Assembly (NCBI GenBank): GCA_023238725.1 | Contig: CM041533.1 | Location: forward strand, 22,906,176 to 22,970,175 | Reading direction: 5' to 3' | DNA length: 64,000 nt | From: Scortum barcoo | Taxonomy: Eukaryota; Chordata; Actinopteri; Centrarchiformes; Terapontidae | Shown here: piece by piece, positions 35,221 through 48,774 of the stretch | How the letters are laid out: every line of letters begins with the position of its first letter | Position numbering within the stretch: the stretch's first letter is position 1 | The notes under the pieces: model-generated | What the model saw: only the letters and a program-made list of their open reading frames with translations | Told to the model about the DNA's origin: nothing | The model's database searches: none | Made by a program: the position numbers and the translations under genes

Positions 35221-38200
35221 TGTGGAAAATTCCGCCACACGACTGTTTTCATATAAGTGTGCATAGTAAACACGACAATGCCTCTATGTGCCTTTATCTG
35301 TGTTTTTTCTATATGCTTTCTCTCTCTAGTAAGTCAAAGAGTTATATACATTTTGGCTCATAATTATCACTGCATCAACATCTAAGCACTTACAAAATGT
35401 TGCAGCTGTTGCATGTGGTGCTCATTTCAGCGGTTGTTTTTGATTGTTTGTTTGTTTTATAATGTTTAGGTTGATTCAGCTTCATTTTATCAAGTATGAG
35501 CTTGGAAAAAGGCACCCCATCACTTGTTAGTTTACTTACTTCACTCAAGTCCTGGATGCCTATGGGATTATGATTATGTTGTTTGATGCAGTAAGCCCTC
35601 AACAATTAAGCCAAGATACCTACATATTGCTGTTTGACAAACATTATATATGTATCATACTATTATCGTAATCTTATATATAATGTAATACTACATTCTG
35701 ACGACTGTACCTCTAAAGAAGCTCTTTAACCAGGTCACACACATTAAGGCTGCTCTGTATGATCTGCTTTTGATTACCAATGTAATAAGTGATGTAACAC
35801 AATGGAAACCTGTTACAGTAATCACATCTGTCAGGGTCAAACTGATCGCTATATGCAGATGATTATTACAAATTTATTATTTTTCTTTCTTTATTTCTTA
35901 TATAGATGACCATCTAGCTGATACTTGTATATTTAGTACATCAATATAAAGTGAATAAAGTAATAGACAGCTTCACTATTTACTGAAATTATTACTGAAT
36001 TTAATTGATTTACTATTAACTTCAAGGCTCACATAAACAGGTATTATCATTCCACTTAATCAGGGCAATTTCAGCCACAGGTGCTATCTACATACTATCA
36101 GCTGACTGCTTCTCATTGCCTGAGTCAACAACACAAGGTCACCTGAGGAACACCAAGTCTCACTGATGGATCTCATCGACTTGATCTTGGCAGTTTTTCA
36201 GAAGGTCCAGGGAGACAATGTTTTTTCTTAGGAGAAAATAACTTTCTTTTTCCCATCTTGATTTCAATGTACATGCTGCACCAGACTCAGGTAGCCAGGT
36301 GGAAGCAGATGGGTTACTGCGAGGCAAAGTATCATGGGAGTAAAAGAAGTATAATTACTGTAGTTTTACATGTTTTTCCCCATGTTTTCATATATGAAAA
36401 TACCTAAATGAACACTGTAAAAGGACTGCTTGATTACTATTAGTAAACTGTGTAAAAATCATTTGCACAGGAATGATTCTGTCTCAAACTTTTTGATTCA
36501 TATAAGCAGTCGATCTCTGTGACTGTGATCACTATGAGTGTTTTCCACTGTATTTTTTCACATCCAGTCACTGAACAACCCCTGAAACTGCTTAGAGCCC
36601 CGCAGGGGAGTCCCCCCTCTGACTTTAAAAACCTCTAATTGAGTGTAAAACAATTCATTATTTTTATAACCTCATGGTGTGTTTTCTGTATAAAATGTAC
36701 TTAAAATGTTAAGTAAGTAAGTTGTTGGATAAGCTGTAAGCTAGTGGATGTAATGGAGTACAGACATGTTGCTCTAAACTGTGAGTAGAACAACAAAGTG
36801 GCATAAAACTTAAATGTTTAAGAAACTTTAAAACTATACTTTGGTACTGTACTTGAGTAAATGTGATTTCTACAATTGAATAGCAGACAGACTGCGGCAT
36901 TTTGAGGATTTATTTTTAAGATTCTTTAATCTCTCAGTCTCCATGTCAGAATTTGAAACTTGCCAAGAAGCTTCATGAGAAGCAGATGGACAGTGAGCTG
37001 TGTTAAAAACTGCAGCATTCATGACCCAGTGAAGTCATTTTGAACAAGTTGTGGCAGAGAGACGCTTACACTGTTGTTTACATGTTGTCTTTGTATTTGT
37101 TGGCTAACTAAATTTCTCTTTGGGCTTTATCGGGGGTTTCATAAACCATGTCACTATATAGAGCCCTGAGACATGAGGATGTTTTGGAGATGGAATCAGT
37201 GGTACGTGAGAAAACGATGGGACTTGTTCTTGCTTGTTCAACAGGTGCAGACACCAAATAAAGACACAACACACAACAGAAGTCGCTTAACATTTTCCAT
37301 TTACTGTGTCTTGAATTGAAGAGGCTGTCCACTTCATCCAAATTAATGACTTAGGTAGTGACAGTTCATCACTTGGGTCCATGGTTTATATGTGCAGAAA
37401 CCTTTGCTGCAAAAGGGCCTTTTCTGGACTTTTCTTTGTGTTTCATCCCAGTCTAAACAAGTCTTTTCAGTGATCAGTGATATTTTGATAAAATTCAATT
37501 CAAGAGAATGTTAAAAAAAACAAACAAACAATCCACACCACCTCAGGCTGAGAAAAACACCGTACAGTAACTACACTTGTCACTTCAGTGTCATGAAAAA
37601 ATGAAGTGGCAAAAAGGAAGGGACAAGAAATGGTCCAATATGTAACACTCCCTCCTGCCCCATCAAGAGCCATGAGGTGCCTTTGAGCAAGGCACTGGGC
37701 CCAAATGTCTCACGTGGAGTAGAGCAGCTTCAGATGAAGGCATGTCGGTGTATTGAATGTGAAACCAAGATGACATGCATGCTTTCTTGCACATTTTTCT
37801 TTCCATGAAACACATGTGCAGTGTTAGTTTCTTTTACGTTCAAAAATACCTCCCTCTTCTCAAACGTGTGTCCAGTCACACTGCTGTCCTGCGCGTGTCC
37901 CTGGAGCTGGTGGATTTTGGAAGTGCTGGAAGCTCTTCCCACTGATGCTGCATTAAAGCTCGCTCATCCTGCTGCTGACAGGGCGCAGAGAGTAAGCCAG
38001 GCCTGAAAGGGAAGTGCTGAGAGCTACAAGAGCCCCAAGCACACCAGTGATTGCAGTGCTATTATCCTGCCAAGGCTAAGCTGTGCATGAAAAGGAAAGC
38101 AAAAAAACTTCATCTGTCCCATTCAGTGCAACCAATATGCTCAAACTCACCGTAAACTCTGCGGACGGGCAGCGAGCCAACTGTTTTCAGCCTTCTTGGT

Positions 38201-38857
38201 CATGTTTACCTTGTGTTCAAATCAGGAACAGGTGTCCACATGAAAACACAATTGACGGCTCAAGCAGAAGTTGATTATAGAAATGAAAAAATAAGAAATA
38301 TCCACACAATGTACACAATGAGCCTGATTACAGTATCTTGAGGACTGGGAGTGCTTTCTCAGGAGAATGTCCCCTCCCTGTTTATTCCCATCTCGAGTTT
38401 CCTGACCCTGAGGTGTTTTAGAGACCAGGACAAAAAAAAGGCATGGTTTAAAGAAGCTTTTTTTTTTTTCATTTGGGCTGCAGGTGCAAAGACCAACTAA
38501 TATAATGGGGCACATTTTAAAGGCTGGCTCAGTCCAACAGTGTGTCAAACAGTCCCATGCCTGCTGCTATGAGCTGCTGTTGAGGTGTAATCGACCCTGC
38601 TGTGACATCAGCAGAGCTGCTTGCATAGCAGGCTTGTCAAACCGGTGTTGGAGACTGCAGGAGTGCTAACACCATTTCAGACCTGAACCCACCTGTGTCG
38701 CTGCCTTTGATCTGGTTTTTCTGACTCAGGAGCACACATGGGAAGAAGAAGTAGCAGCTTCAGGTGAAACGGCACAAAGACCGAAACAAGGAGAGAGAAG
38801 AGCTGAGCTGACTGAGAGAAACTAAAGAGGGGGAGAAAAGGACCAGATTCAGAGAGG
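35221..38857. other. Spacer between the divergent oxsr1 and plcd1 genes
   Basis: 3.6 kb with no supported exon. In human, MYD88, ACAA1 and DLEC1 lie between these two genes; none is recognisable here. A short 'GCCTTTGAGCAAGGCACTGG' piece near 37680 resembles part of a fish interspersed repeat. Confidence 0.5.
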
Positions 38858-38888
38858 ATGGAAACCAATGGGATCAAAAGGAAAAGCG
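38858..38888 (+). CDS. plcd1: Possible alternative first coding exon of plcd1
   Basis: ATG with codons for METNGIKRKS plus one base, followed by a GTAGGA donor at 38889. It ends in phase 1, so it joins exon 2 (40348) in frame to read ..KRKSGLEGNPDLQ. Mammalian PLCD1 has two N-termini from alternative first exons, one very short, so such an exon is expected. The match is by phase and position, not by clear residue identity. Confidence 0.45.
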
Positions 38889-39936
38889 GTAGGACACTTT
38901 TTTTTAACTGTGTACATTACAGTGCGTTTACAGCATCCCCACAATAAATGAGCAAATTGGAATGTGGCTTCCTTTTTTTTCTTTACACTTCCCTTTTTTT
39001 GGCCTTTTCAGTTGTTGCAATCAAACTTTCATACAATCATTTCATACTTGAGTGTGCTCGTGTAAGTCCACTTGTGTAAACTCTCCTTGCTCAGTTGAAA
39101 GGTGTGGTCCCGGTCATCCAGTCCAGTTTTACCTTGGTGCAAACACAAACAAGTGTTACCAAACTAAAACAGCCCATCTACTTTCACTTTAACTTTGCTT
39201 CATTTGTCACATTTACAAACTCCTGCTGCCAACTCCTCCTCGTTAAGTGTGCTCATTGGTCTGTTTTCCAGCATGTAGACGCTTTCTTTCTGAACTGAGC
39301 CTGAGCACGGTCAAGTTGGTTAAAATCTCTGATCCCGTCAGTACCGCAGTGTCACCACTAGATAGAGCCCGTCAGTCAACAACAGGCTGGAACTTTATTT
39401 CTCAATTAATTAGATTACACTTATTGTTATAGCTAATAAAGTTATACCCTTTTGTCATATGTGACTATAGAGATTCACCTATCTATATTTTAAATGTGTG
39501 TGGTTTATCTGTCTGACAGTAGACCAGCTTAACTTCATGTAAATGCTGATTCTGTTGCTAAGCAGCCAAAGTAAACAAACTATCATGGGAAACATGTTTG
39601 TCAGCTTCACCGCCTGGTTGCTAGCTGAGGTTAACCACTGGGTCATTGGTTGTCTTCAAAAATGGTGTAACTGCCTTCAAAAAGGGTTGATCACTTTAGA
39701 TCGATCACAGAAAGACCCCTTAAGGTGAATCCAACCAGTGTTTCTCATGAAGCGGACACACATGTGAGCCTCCTCCTCGGAGGTGTGGACTCACTGTGTG
39801 TGTCAGCTGACTGCAGGGAGTCCTGACAGAGACCAGCAGTGGACTTTGAGTGTTGCTGTTACACGCCCTGCCTCACACTGCTCAGTCCTTGCAGCCTCAG
39901 TGTGGTGGACTCTGAGTCTGACAGAGTTTCGGCAGC

Positions 39937-42900
39937 ATGGCATGCCTGCGGAGACAGTCTGAACTCAGCAGATCTGAGGAGTTACTCCGCCATGCCAGGA
40001 GCCAGAAGGTGATACAGATGAACGTAAAACTCCTAGGTAGGCTGCTCTGCATTTCTTTGAACCATATGTTGTAGCAGATGTGACCACAGGGTCCTCCAGG
40101 ATCAGACTACATGCTCTGTTGTCACTGTGTCATCTTTGCTTTTCATGTGTGAATTTATAAATCTTTGTATGTTGAGGGGGCTTGCCTCGGTCACCTGCTC
40201 GCCTTGTGATTTTGAGCCTTAAATCTTCTCTGTGGAGGTGAATGCAGGTTGAGGAAGAGGCTGTCAGCAGACACACGGAACATGTGCTTCAGCTCGTCAG
40301 ATTTATAGAGGTCTACCGTTATAACCTGTTGCTGCTTGGTTTCACAGGCTTGGAGGGCAATCCGGACCTCCAGTTCCTCCTGAAAGGGGGAGATCTTCTC
40401 AAGGTCCGTTCTGCGTCCTGGAAGAAGACCCGCTACTACAAGCTCCAGGAGGACTGCAAGACCATGTGGCACGAATCGAAGAAGACCTTCAAGTCAGACC
40501 AGACCTGTGAGTGCTGTCCCAGCTGCATGTGTGTGAGACCCAGCAACAACTCTTGCACAAATGTGTCTTGCCTTGTGAATGACATCTCAACGCATCTCAA
40601 ACCTCCTCTCTATGTCTGACTTATAGTTACTACTTAAAAGCAGCCAACTGAGCTAGATATTTTTGCTCAGATCAGATGGATTTTCACTCTGCGGGTAATA
40701 AAAGAGGAGGATTGATCATAAATGATGATTTCTGTCTGAAAGTCCTTTGTATTAGCATATGCCGCTGGGCTGTTCTTGATAGCAGCTAGAGGTATTGTGG
40801 GTGTGTTTATCAAGATACTGATTTTTTTTATAGTGCATGGATGAGTGGTTTGAAATAGCTCTGGTTGTATTTTGTGTTTGGACTACAGCCATAAACTGCT
40901 CTCATGTAGTTACAGTTTGATAACTGCAGGATGGTGATATCTTTATTTCTGTTGCCAGGTGTGATACCAGGCAACCCCTAAAGATGCACCCAGTAATTCT
41001 ACAGACGAGCAGCTTCAGGCCCGAGTCAAAAGCAGCTGTTTGAGCATGTTTAAATTTGTTTTCAGAGACTTGTAACGTGACGTCAGTTAACTGCAAACAG
41101 CAGGTTTATGTTTACCAAGCAGGCTGGTCTGTGGTGCTTGAAGATATGAAAAGGACAGAGGAACTACCTCTTTTTTTAGCCGAACTAGACATACTGTATC
41201 AGTCCTGTGTCAAGGAATTAAATCAGGGGATTAAATGTTGTCCTGAAAGTGTAGAATACCATTTGCAACTCCTCCTGTCTTCAGTTTCGCTCGATGACAT
41301 CTCAGCTGTGCGAATGGGCCGTCAGTCGGAGGGTTTGAGGAAGTACACAGAAGAGCAGGTGGAGGGCCGCTGCTTCTCCATCATGTTCAAGGGCCGCCGC
41401 AAGAACCTGGACCTCATCGCCAGCTCTGAGGAGGAGGCCAAGCAGTGGGTCAGCGGCCTGGAGAAAATGCTCTCCAACATGAACAACCTCAGCCTCCAGC
41501 AGAAGACAGAGCAGTATCCTTACCATGACAAACAGGAAAAAAACAGAAAATATTCACATTTGAGTAGCTGAAATCAAAGAATTTGGACATTTTGTCTTTA
41601 AAATGTCTCAAAAGAATTAATTTATCAAAATAGTAGCAGTTAATTTAATAGTTGACAAGTAATTATTAACCGATTAATCATTGCGGGTTTAGTCATGACC
41701 AGTTGGAGAATGCAGACTGGAAGATGTCGTTTTATCTTCTCCTTTCATCCACACTTCTCAGCTGGATCTTCAGCTGCCTGAGAAAAGCAGACAAGAACAA
41801 AGACTATAAGCTGACTCAGTCAGAGCTCAAGGACTTCCTGCGTCTCATCAACATCGAGGTGGATGACAACTATGCAGAGATGCTCTTTGAGGTGACGACT
41901 GGTCCAAAATGGTTCCAAAATATTAAAATCAATTGAATGAATGTAAAAAGAAGTAGTACTCTTAATATCTATTTTTAATATAAAGTTCAGGTTGAATGGA
42001 CCAACTTTAACATTGCTTTGCCTTCATACAGAAATGTGACAACTCAAAATCTGGATACCTGTCTGGAGAGGAGATTCAACTTTTCTATGACCTGTTGACC
42101 CATCGGGAGGAAATTGACGTGATCTACGGAGAGTATGCTAAAACTACGGGCTTCATGAGTCCTGAAAACCTGGTGGAGTTTCTGATGAAAGAACAGAGAG
42201 AGAAAGCCTCGCTGGATGACGCACACAAGATTATTGAGACATACGAGCCAGATGAAAATGGTCAGTGTGTTATCTGAAGTGACGCCTTTTTGTTTCAGGT
42301 TGTTTCAGCTCTTTTACTTACATGTTTGTAGTTATGTATTGTCTTTAAATACCTGCATTCTATGTTTCAATATGTTTCTTTCATTTTTTCAACAGTTTTG
42401 ATGTTTTAGATTTTTGGTATTTAAGAATGGCCTTTCAGAATCTATTTTTAATATCATTTTAACACACTAACTCTGTACCAGTCGATTTAAACCACAGTGC
42501 AGTATCAGGAACTCTAATTATTCAGAAATCATTTTCAGTTTTTTGAATTCTAAGGCAAAAGCTGCCTCTCTTGTTGTCCTCTGTGTATTCATAATATGAC
42601 CGTCTTACGAGCTGTGCAGCATCAATCTTGTGTCCAACACTAAAAAATGAGCAGGAGGGAGATAGTTACAACAGATGAAAAATCGCCTTTTGACCATCTC
42701 TGGTGCATTTACAGTGGTGTTTATTAGTTCGACATGAAGAGAAACATGCTTATTTGTTTTCTTGCAGCTAGCCTAACTCTGTCCAAAGTTGAAAAAATAC
42801 ACCTAACTATACCTCTAAAGCCTGGAGGGTTGTTTTAATGTTTAGTTTTCTGCTCATGTGAACAATTTTGTGGACAGAAAAAATGGATAACTTGTGAGTC

Positions 42901-45900
42901 TCCCTGCCTAGGACTACATTGTTCAAATATGATGACAGATATACGGCATTAGCAAATTTCAAAGTCAAATATCACACTACCATGTGGGATGTTAACCCAC
43001 ATGACAAACTTCATGCAATATGCAAATATGCCAATTTCATGATAACAGTCAAAGAATGTAGCTCAGCTGATTCACGGTTGTTTTGCTTCGTCTCTTTCAG
43101 CCAAGGCGAAGAAGCTGCTGTCCAAAGATGGTTTCCTCATATACATGCACCACCCAGAGGCCATGGTGCTCAACTCAGACCACAAAGACGTGTACCAGGA
43201 CATGAGCCAGCCCCTTAACCACTACTTCATCTCCTCCTCGCACAACACCTATCTCATGGAGGATCAGCTCAAAGGGCCCAGCAGCACGGAGGCTTACGTC
43301 AGGTAACAACTTTCATCCAGCCTGTAAGAATCTGTCCTGATAAAATCACTGCAGCCTGCAGATATTTATCCAACTTTTGCTCTGTGGTTGCCTCTCTGTT
43401 CTGTCCCAATGGGAGTAGGCTGAGGATACAAGATGTCTCATGATATACAGTTTTTTTCCTCTGTGTTGTCTCAGATTTGACAGATTTGATTGGGTGTTAT
43501 ATATGAAATATACTGTATAAATTCTTCCTGGTTTCTATCAATTTGTACTTCACTAAGACAAATTCTTCACAATCTGAATGTTTGTTTAATAAGTAAGTGA
43601 CTATCTTAATTGTATTCTATGTTATGGAAAGCCCCAAGTTGCTTTACTGGACTTTCTTTAAGTCCAACCATTCGGTCACTAACACTGGCTGTGACTCTCT
43701 CAGGGCTCTGCTGAAGGGCTGCCGCTGTGTGGAGCTGGACTGCTGGGACGGATCAGACGATGAGCCGGTGATCTACCATGGCTACACGCTCACCTCGAAG
43801 ATCCTCTTCAAAGACGCCATCGAAGCCATCAAGGAGTATGCTTTTAAGGTGTGTTTAGCATCCAGAAATATCCCGCATCATAAAATATCCATTTGTACCC
43901 TGTGTCTGTGTTTCTTGATCTGACTTCAGTGAGTTTTCTGTCTGGTCGTCTCCAGACGTCGGATTACCCAGTCATCCTCTCCTTGGAGAACCACTGCAGT
44001 GTTGAGCAGCAGGAAGTCATGGCCCACCACCTGAGCACCATCCTGGGCAGTGCACTCCTCACATCACCTCTGGGGGATGGTATGCCCACACACTTCCCAT
44101 CTCCTGAGGTTCGTATCTCCTCTTTTCACTGGGTAGATCTTATTTCTGTCCTTTGATGACAGATGGTTGTGATGATGATAAGAGTCACTCACAGGGCTGC
44201 ACTGTGTATGTGTGTTTGCATGTATTGTATGTGTATGTGCCTGCAGGAGCTCAAGGGGAGGTTCCTGATCAAAGGGAATAGGTTAAACAAACTGGAGGCC
44301 ATCTTTGCTGCCGAGGCGACGGCGGATGATGACCTGGACGTGATGGAGGAGGAAGAGTCCAACGATGAGGATGAAGATGAGCAGGAGGAAGAGAAAGCCA
44401 AGGTGAAGGGGGCTGTCTGTCATGGTAGAGTTAATTAATCATCTCAGTTAACACATTTTTTTAAAAAAACAGCAAAACCAAACACTTCTTTTGTACCTAC
44501 ATTTGACCTCCATTTAATATGTAGAAGAAAAAGAAGCTGAAACTGGCGAAGGAGCTGTCCGACATGGTGATCTACTGCAAGAGTGTCCACTTCAACGGCT
44601 TTGAGGACGCAGTAGAAAACCTGAGCTTCTATGAGATGTCCTCCTTCAAGGAGAAAAAGGCCTTGACGCTGGCAGAGGAGTCGGGTGAGGAAGAATTAAA
44701 GCTTGATTCACTTGATGTGTTTTAGTATCAATATTTATCTTAAGAGGAGAAATTTATAAATTACTTTTTGTTGCTCTTTAAAATGTAAGAGTTAATTTCC
44801 ACCTTGCCTACAACACAAAGTATTTAGATGTTTTTTCTTTGTTTATGAATCAGATTTTAAACACTTACATTTATAAGAGCTATTTTGATTAATACAGACA
44901 AAAAAGTTGTGAAACTTTAATAAAAATACTTTGTCAAATCAGACACCAGTTGTCCTTATGTAGTGATTATAGCTCTGATGTCAGAATTAAGTATACAAAA
45001 TCATGCAGCCTTCTGTGTGACAAAGAACTTTCAGCTCAGTAGATATCTCTGTTCCCTGGTCTCCTTGGTCTGCAGCTAATGCCTACATACGTCATAATGT
45101 GGACAAGCTGAGCCGCATCTATCCAGCAGGCACCAGGACCGACTCCTCCAACTACAACCCAGTGCCTCTGTGGAACGCTGGCTGCCAAATTGGTACATAA
45201 CACTGACACAAGCACAAGTACTGTCCAGTCTGATAAAGAAGACTAAATGTAGGTTGACTCATGGCAACAGTCAATTGTTTTCGTTTGATCATTGTCCCTG
45301 CGTCATCGTTCCTTTCCAGTGGCCTTAAACTTCCAGACGACCTGCACAGAGATGGACATTAACCAGGGCAGATTCCTGATTAACGGAAAGAGCGGCTACA
45401 TCCTGAAACCGGCCTACATGAGGGACATAGCCACAGAGTTCGACCCTGTCACCCTGACCCGAGGAGACTGGCTCAAGCACAAGACACTGCATGTCATGGT
45501 GAGTGTTTCTCTCTCACTCACACACATGCTACATTTCCATTTGTTCTTTGGTAAAAATCCTGCTCTCCACATTGTGAAGGGTCTTTTATCATCTGACATC
45601 ATGTATCCCAACCCATCCTCAGGTCATATCGGCCCAGCAGCTGCCCAAAGTGAGCAAGAAGAAATCGTCCATTGTGGACCCGCTGGTTAAAGTGCAGGTG
45701 TACGGGGTGCCGGCTGATGTTGCTGAGAAAGAGACCAATGCTGTCGAAAACAATGGTACCTTAACAAACACATATACATGTCTTCTGTTCTGTACTTTCA
45801 GTTTTTAATGCAGATACTGACACTTTGTGTACATTTTATACTTTTGGATGTATATTCTAATTCTAACAGATTATTAGCCTTAACTAGGCAACATTTCTAT

Positions 45901-46797
45901 TCGACAGTTGCAATGCTTTTTGACATTATTCAGCAATTCAAAGTTAAAGGTAAACACAAGTATATTTCATTACGGTTGAACATGTTGCTATCAGTAGTTG
46001 CCTCAATAGACCAGAATGCAATGCAGCAACAACACAGGTAGCATTTTGAGTCTGTTGTTGACTTTTGCTTCTTGTTTACTACCCTGTGTAACATCAGTCT
46101 CTAACATAAAATCCACACCTGCATACAATTTATGCATTCACACCCCCCACGAGTAGTCAAAATGCATTCTGGGAAATGTGGGAAGCCTTGGAAACACAAG
46201 TAGGCAGGTTAAAAGATCACCAAATAAATCCTGAAATGAGCTGCACACCAGAAATTAATCTTGCATAACATCTGTGTTTACATCAAGTGACTGACGGCAT
46301 ATTGGTTCTTTTCTGTCAAAGGTTTTAACCCAACATGGAATGAAAACTTCCAGTTTGATGTGTACGTGCCAGAGCTCGCAGTGGTGCGCCTCGCCATCGA
46401 AGACTACGACTCCATATCTGATAATGAGTTTGTTGGGCAGTACACGCTTCCATTCAACAGCTTAAAAATGGGTGAGTTCAACTATTGGGAGTAGATATTT
46501 GCAGAACGTGTTTATTAATTTTCCTCCCTGTAACCCAGCGATGTAAAACCTCTGGTAGTTCTTTGTTTTCACACTTGATAAATGAACAGAGACAGGAATC
46601 TTCTCTGGCGGAGCAAAGAGATCTCAGTTCACACTCCTCACAAAGAGCTCTTCATGTTCTGCTTTTTCTGATCACTGACTGCAGCCACTTTGTGCCCCCA
46701 CACAGGATACAGACATGTGCCTCTGCTCAATAAGAATGGGGACGTTCTCCCCTCAGCTGGACTCTTTGTACACATCATGGTCCTCGATGCTGAATAA
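39937..46797 (+). CDS. plcd1: Phospholipase C delta 1
   Basis: Calcium-dependent phosphoinositide phospholipase; it cleaves PIP2 to IP3 and diacylglycerol at the plasma membrane. Exons: 39937-40036, 40348-40506, 41285-41513, 41762-41891, 42032-42260, 43101-43302, 43704-43848, 43956-44108, 44247-44402, 44525-44684, 45076-45192, 45320-45498, 45623-45755, 46322-46471, 46706-46797. They give 777 aa, equal to the human long isoform. PH domain about 35-150 (LLKVRSASWKKTRYYKL binds PIP2). EF-hands include DKNKDYKLTQSE and DNSKSGYLSGEE. X domain with catalytic His330, Glu360, Asp362, His375 and Glu409. Acidic X/Y linker 472-500 followed by a lysine run. Y domain from about 507. C2 domain 654-777 with acidic calcium-binding loops (EDYDSISDNE). 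Start MACLRRQSE chosen as first in-frame ATG with correct phase. Confidence 0.96.
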
Positions 46798-47705
46798 GAC
46801 GCCACCGATTGGCATGTGGACACAGGGACCTCCATTACACAGCCATGGTTCAGCTGGTTTTAATTAGCATTTTATATTCTTTGTTTTTTTTTGCTTTATA
46901 GTTATAGTTCATGATTAACTTATTAGCGTAATTCCAGTAGTTTGAGCAGCTGCTGTAAAGGTCAGATAAAGAGTAAATTCTACTCAAGGGACAGTCATAT
47001 CAGTTTAGACTAAAAATCTCAATCTGCAACTGAAAATGAATTGCATTGGCAGGTGTATACATGCAAATACTGTACATACACATTAGGTGTGCTAGACTTC
47101 TCAAGTCACAGAAATGAGTCACATTATAAGGACTATTATACAAACAGTTTTAATTGGTTTGTAAGAGCTGCACTAGTGTTATACCATGTTCAGTGTGCAA
47201 AAACATTGGATTTTTTAAAAAAGCTTGTGTCCCTCAATTCTGCTCAGTTAATGTATTTTATATTTAAATCTTTTTACTCAAATGACCATTTTATGAATTC
47301 ATGAGAAAACATAGAAACTATGTGCTTTGTCTTCATCAGTAGTTCTAGTCATCAAGTATGATTATTTTTCATGTAACAAGATCAGCACTACTTCTTTATC
47401 TTTTTGTAAATCAAGATGGAGATAAATATTTAAACTTGAACACCTGTCTCAACCTTTTTTTGTTTTCAGCACTTCCGAGAGGCACATGGATAAATATGTA
47501 GTTACGTAAGAACCTAACTAACAATCTAAAATATGACAGTATAGTACTTAATGACTGGTCATTTCACCAATTATATGACCAAATCAAAGTTAACAGCCTA
47601 ATATTGCCTACAGTGTGTACAACAAGACAGTTGTACCTTTTTGAATCACTTTATTTTATGAGAACAGGAAAAGGAGACCTGTTTGGGACTGAGTCACTTC
47701 CACAG

Positions 47706-47711
47706 AATAAA
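47706..47711 (+). terminator. plcd1: Candidate polyadenylation signal of plcd1
   Basis: AATAAA about 0.9 kb past the stop codon, before the Tc1 relic. It is the first clear AATAAA I noticed on the plus strand. Confidence 0.5.
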
Positions 47712-47869
47712 GTCATTACCTGGTGCACTTTGAATGGACACACCCTCAGTACACAGAGCAACAGTCAAACAGGTCAGGAAAGTGATGCACCATAAATATA
47801 CAGCTAATAGGTTACCTTACTGTTGAACAACATAAAAGTCTTTAATAATGTACGGTTATTCAAAGCTTT

Positions 47870-48345
47870 ACGTACAGATGGGAACAAAGTAAAGGAAAAT
47901 CCTGAATCCCTGACCCCTACGGTGAAGGATTCTAGTGGCTCTGTTATGCTGTGGGGACATTTGTCCTCTTTTATGTAAGGGTCACTGCAGATCAACCCAA
48001 AGGTGTTGTGAGTGATCACCTTTATCCTAACCCTATGATGAAACATTTCTATCCTGATGGGAGTGGTCTGTTCCAGGATGACAGTGCTCCCATCCACAGC
48101 ACATGAGGGGTCACTGAATGGTTTGATGAGGATGGAAAATGATGTGAATCATATATCCTATGGCCTTCACAGTCAGTCACACATCTCAACACCTATGGGA
48201 GATTTTGGTGCTCCGTGTTAGACAGCTCTCCACCACTATCATCATCAAAATGTGGGAATATCTTTTTATAATGGTGTTCATCCCTCCAGTAGAGCTCAGA
48301 GACTTGGTGAATCAATGCCAAGGAGTAATAAAGCTGTTCTGATGG
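47870..48345 (+). mobile_element. Tc1-like transposase relic (central and C-terminal part)
   Basis: Broken frames read 'DSSGSVMLWG', 'MKHFYPDGSGLFQDDSAPIH' (part of the DDE core) and 'EWFDED'. They are followed by 'HLWEIL..RVRQLS' and a 'PPVELRDLVNQCQ' tail. Several stops and small deletions are present. It sits between the converging 3' ends of plcd1 and ctdspl. Confidence 0.85.
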
Positions 48346-48768
48346 GACAGGTGATTTCTCCCCTTCAGCTCTACAAAACTTTTGATCTTCTTTCAGCTCA
48401 CTGTTTTGACTTAAGGACCCACAACTTTACTTTTAGTTCATTATGAAGAACGGTGCTCTATTTAAAAAAAAACAAAAAAAAACACTTATTCAGTACCTGC
48501 TCAGCACCAAGCAGCTTGTTGATGAATATAGGGGGACATTTAGGAGCTAAAGAGACATTTATTTTTCTCATGGAATTAAAGAAGACAAAAAACAAAAGAT
48601 GACAAAGCTTTTGGACTAGGAGATCAGACACACAACATTAAATTAATGCTAATGTCTGCTGATAGTGTAAATAGAGATTAAGTTTACTTGTCACTGCCAT
48701 CTCTGAAAGAATTAGTTGCAAATAGTCAGCTCACAGAAGACAAGCAAAATTCCTCTGTAAAAATGTGC
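48346..48768. other. Intergenic gap between converging plcd1 and ctdspl
   Basis: Short AT-rich stretch with an A-rich run near 48462-48482. No gene recognised. Confidence 0.5.
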
Positions 48769-48774
48769 TTTATT
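48769..48774 (-). terminator. ctdspl: Candidate distal polyadenylation signal of ctdspl
   Basis: AATAAA on the minus strand, 3.4 kb past the ctdspl stop. A second AATAAA at 49020-49025 is an alternative. Both give a long 3' UTR, as is usual for CTDSPL. Confidence 0.4.
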
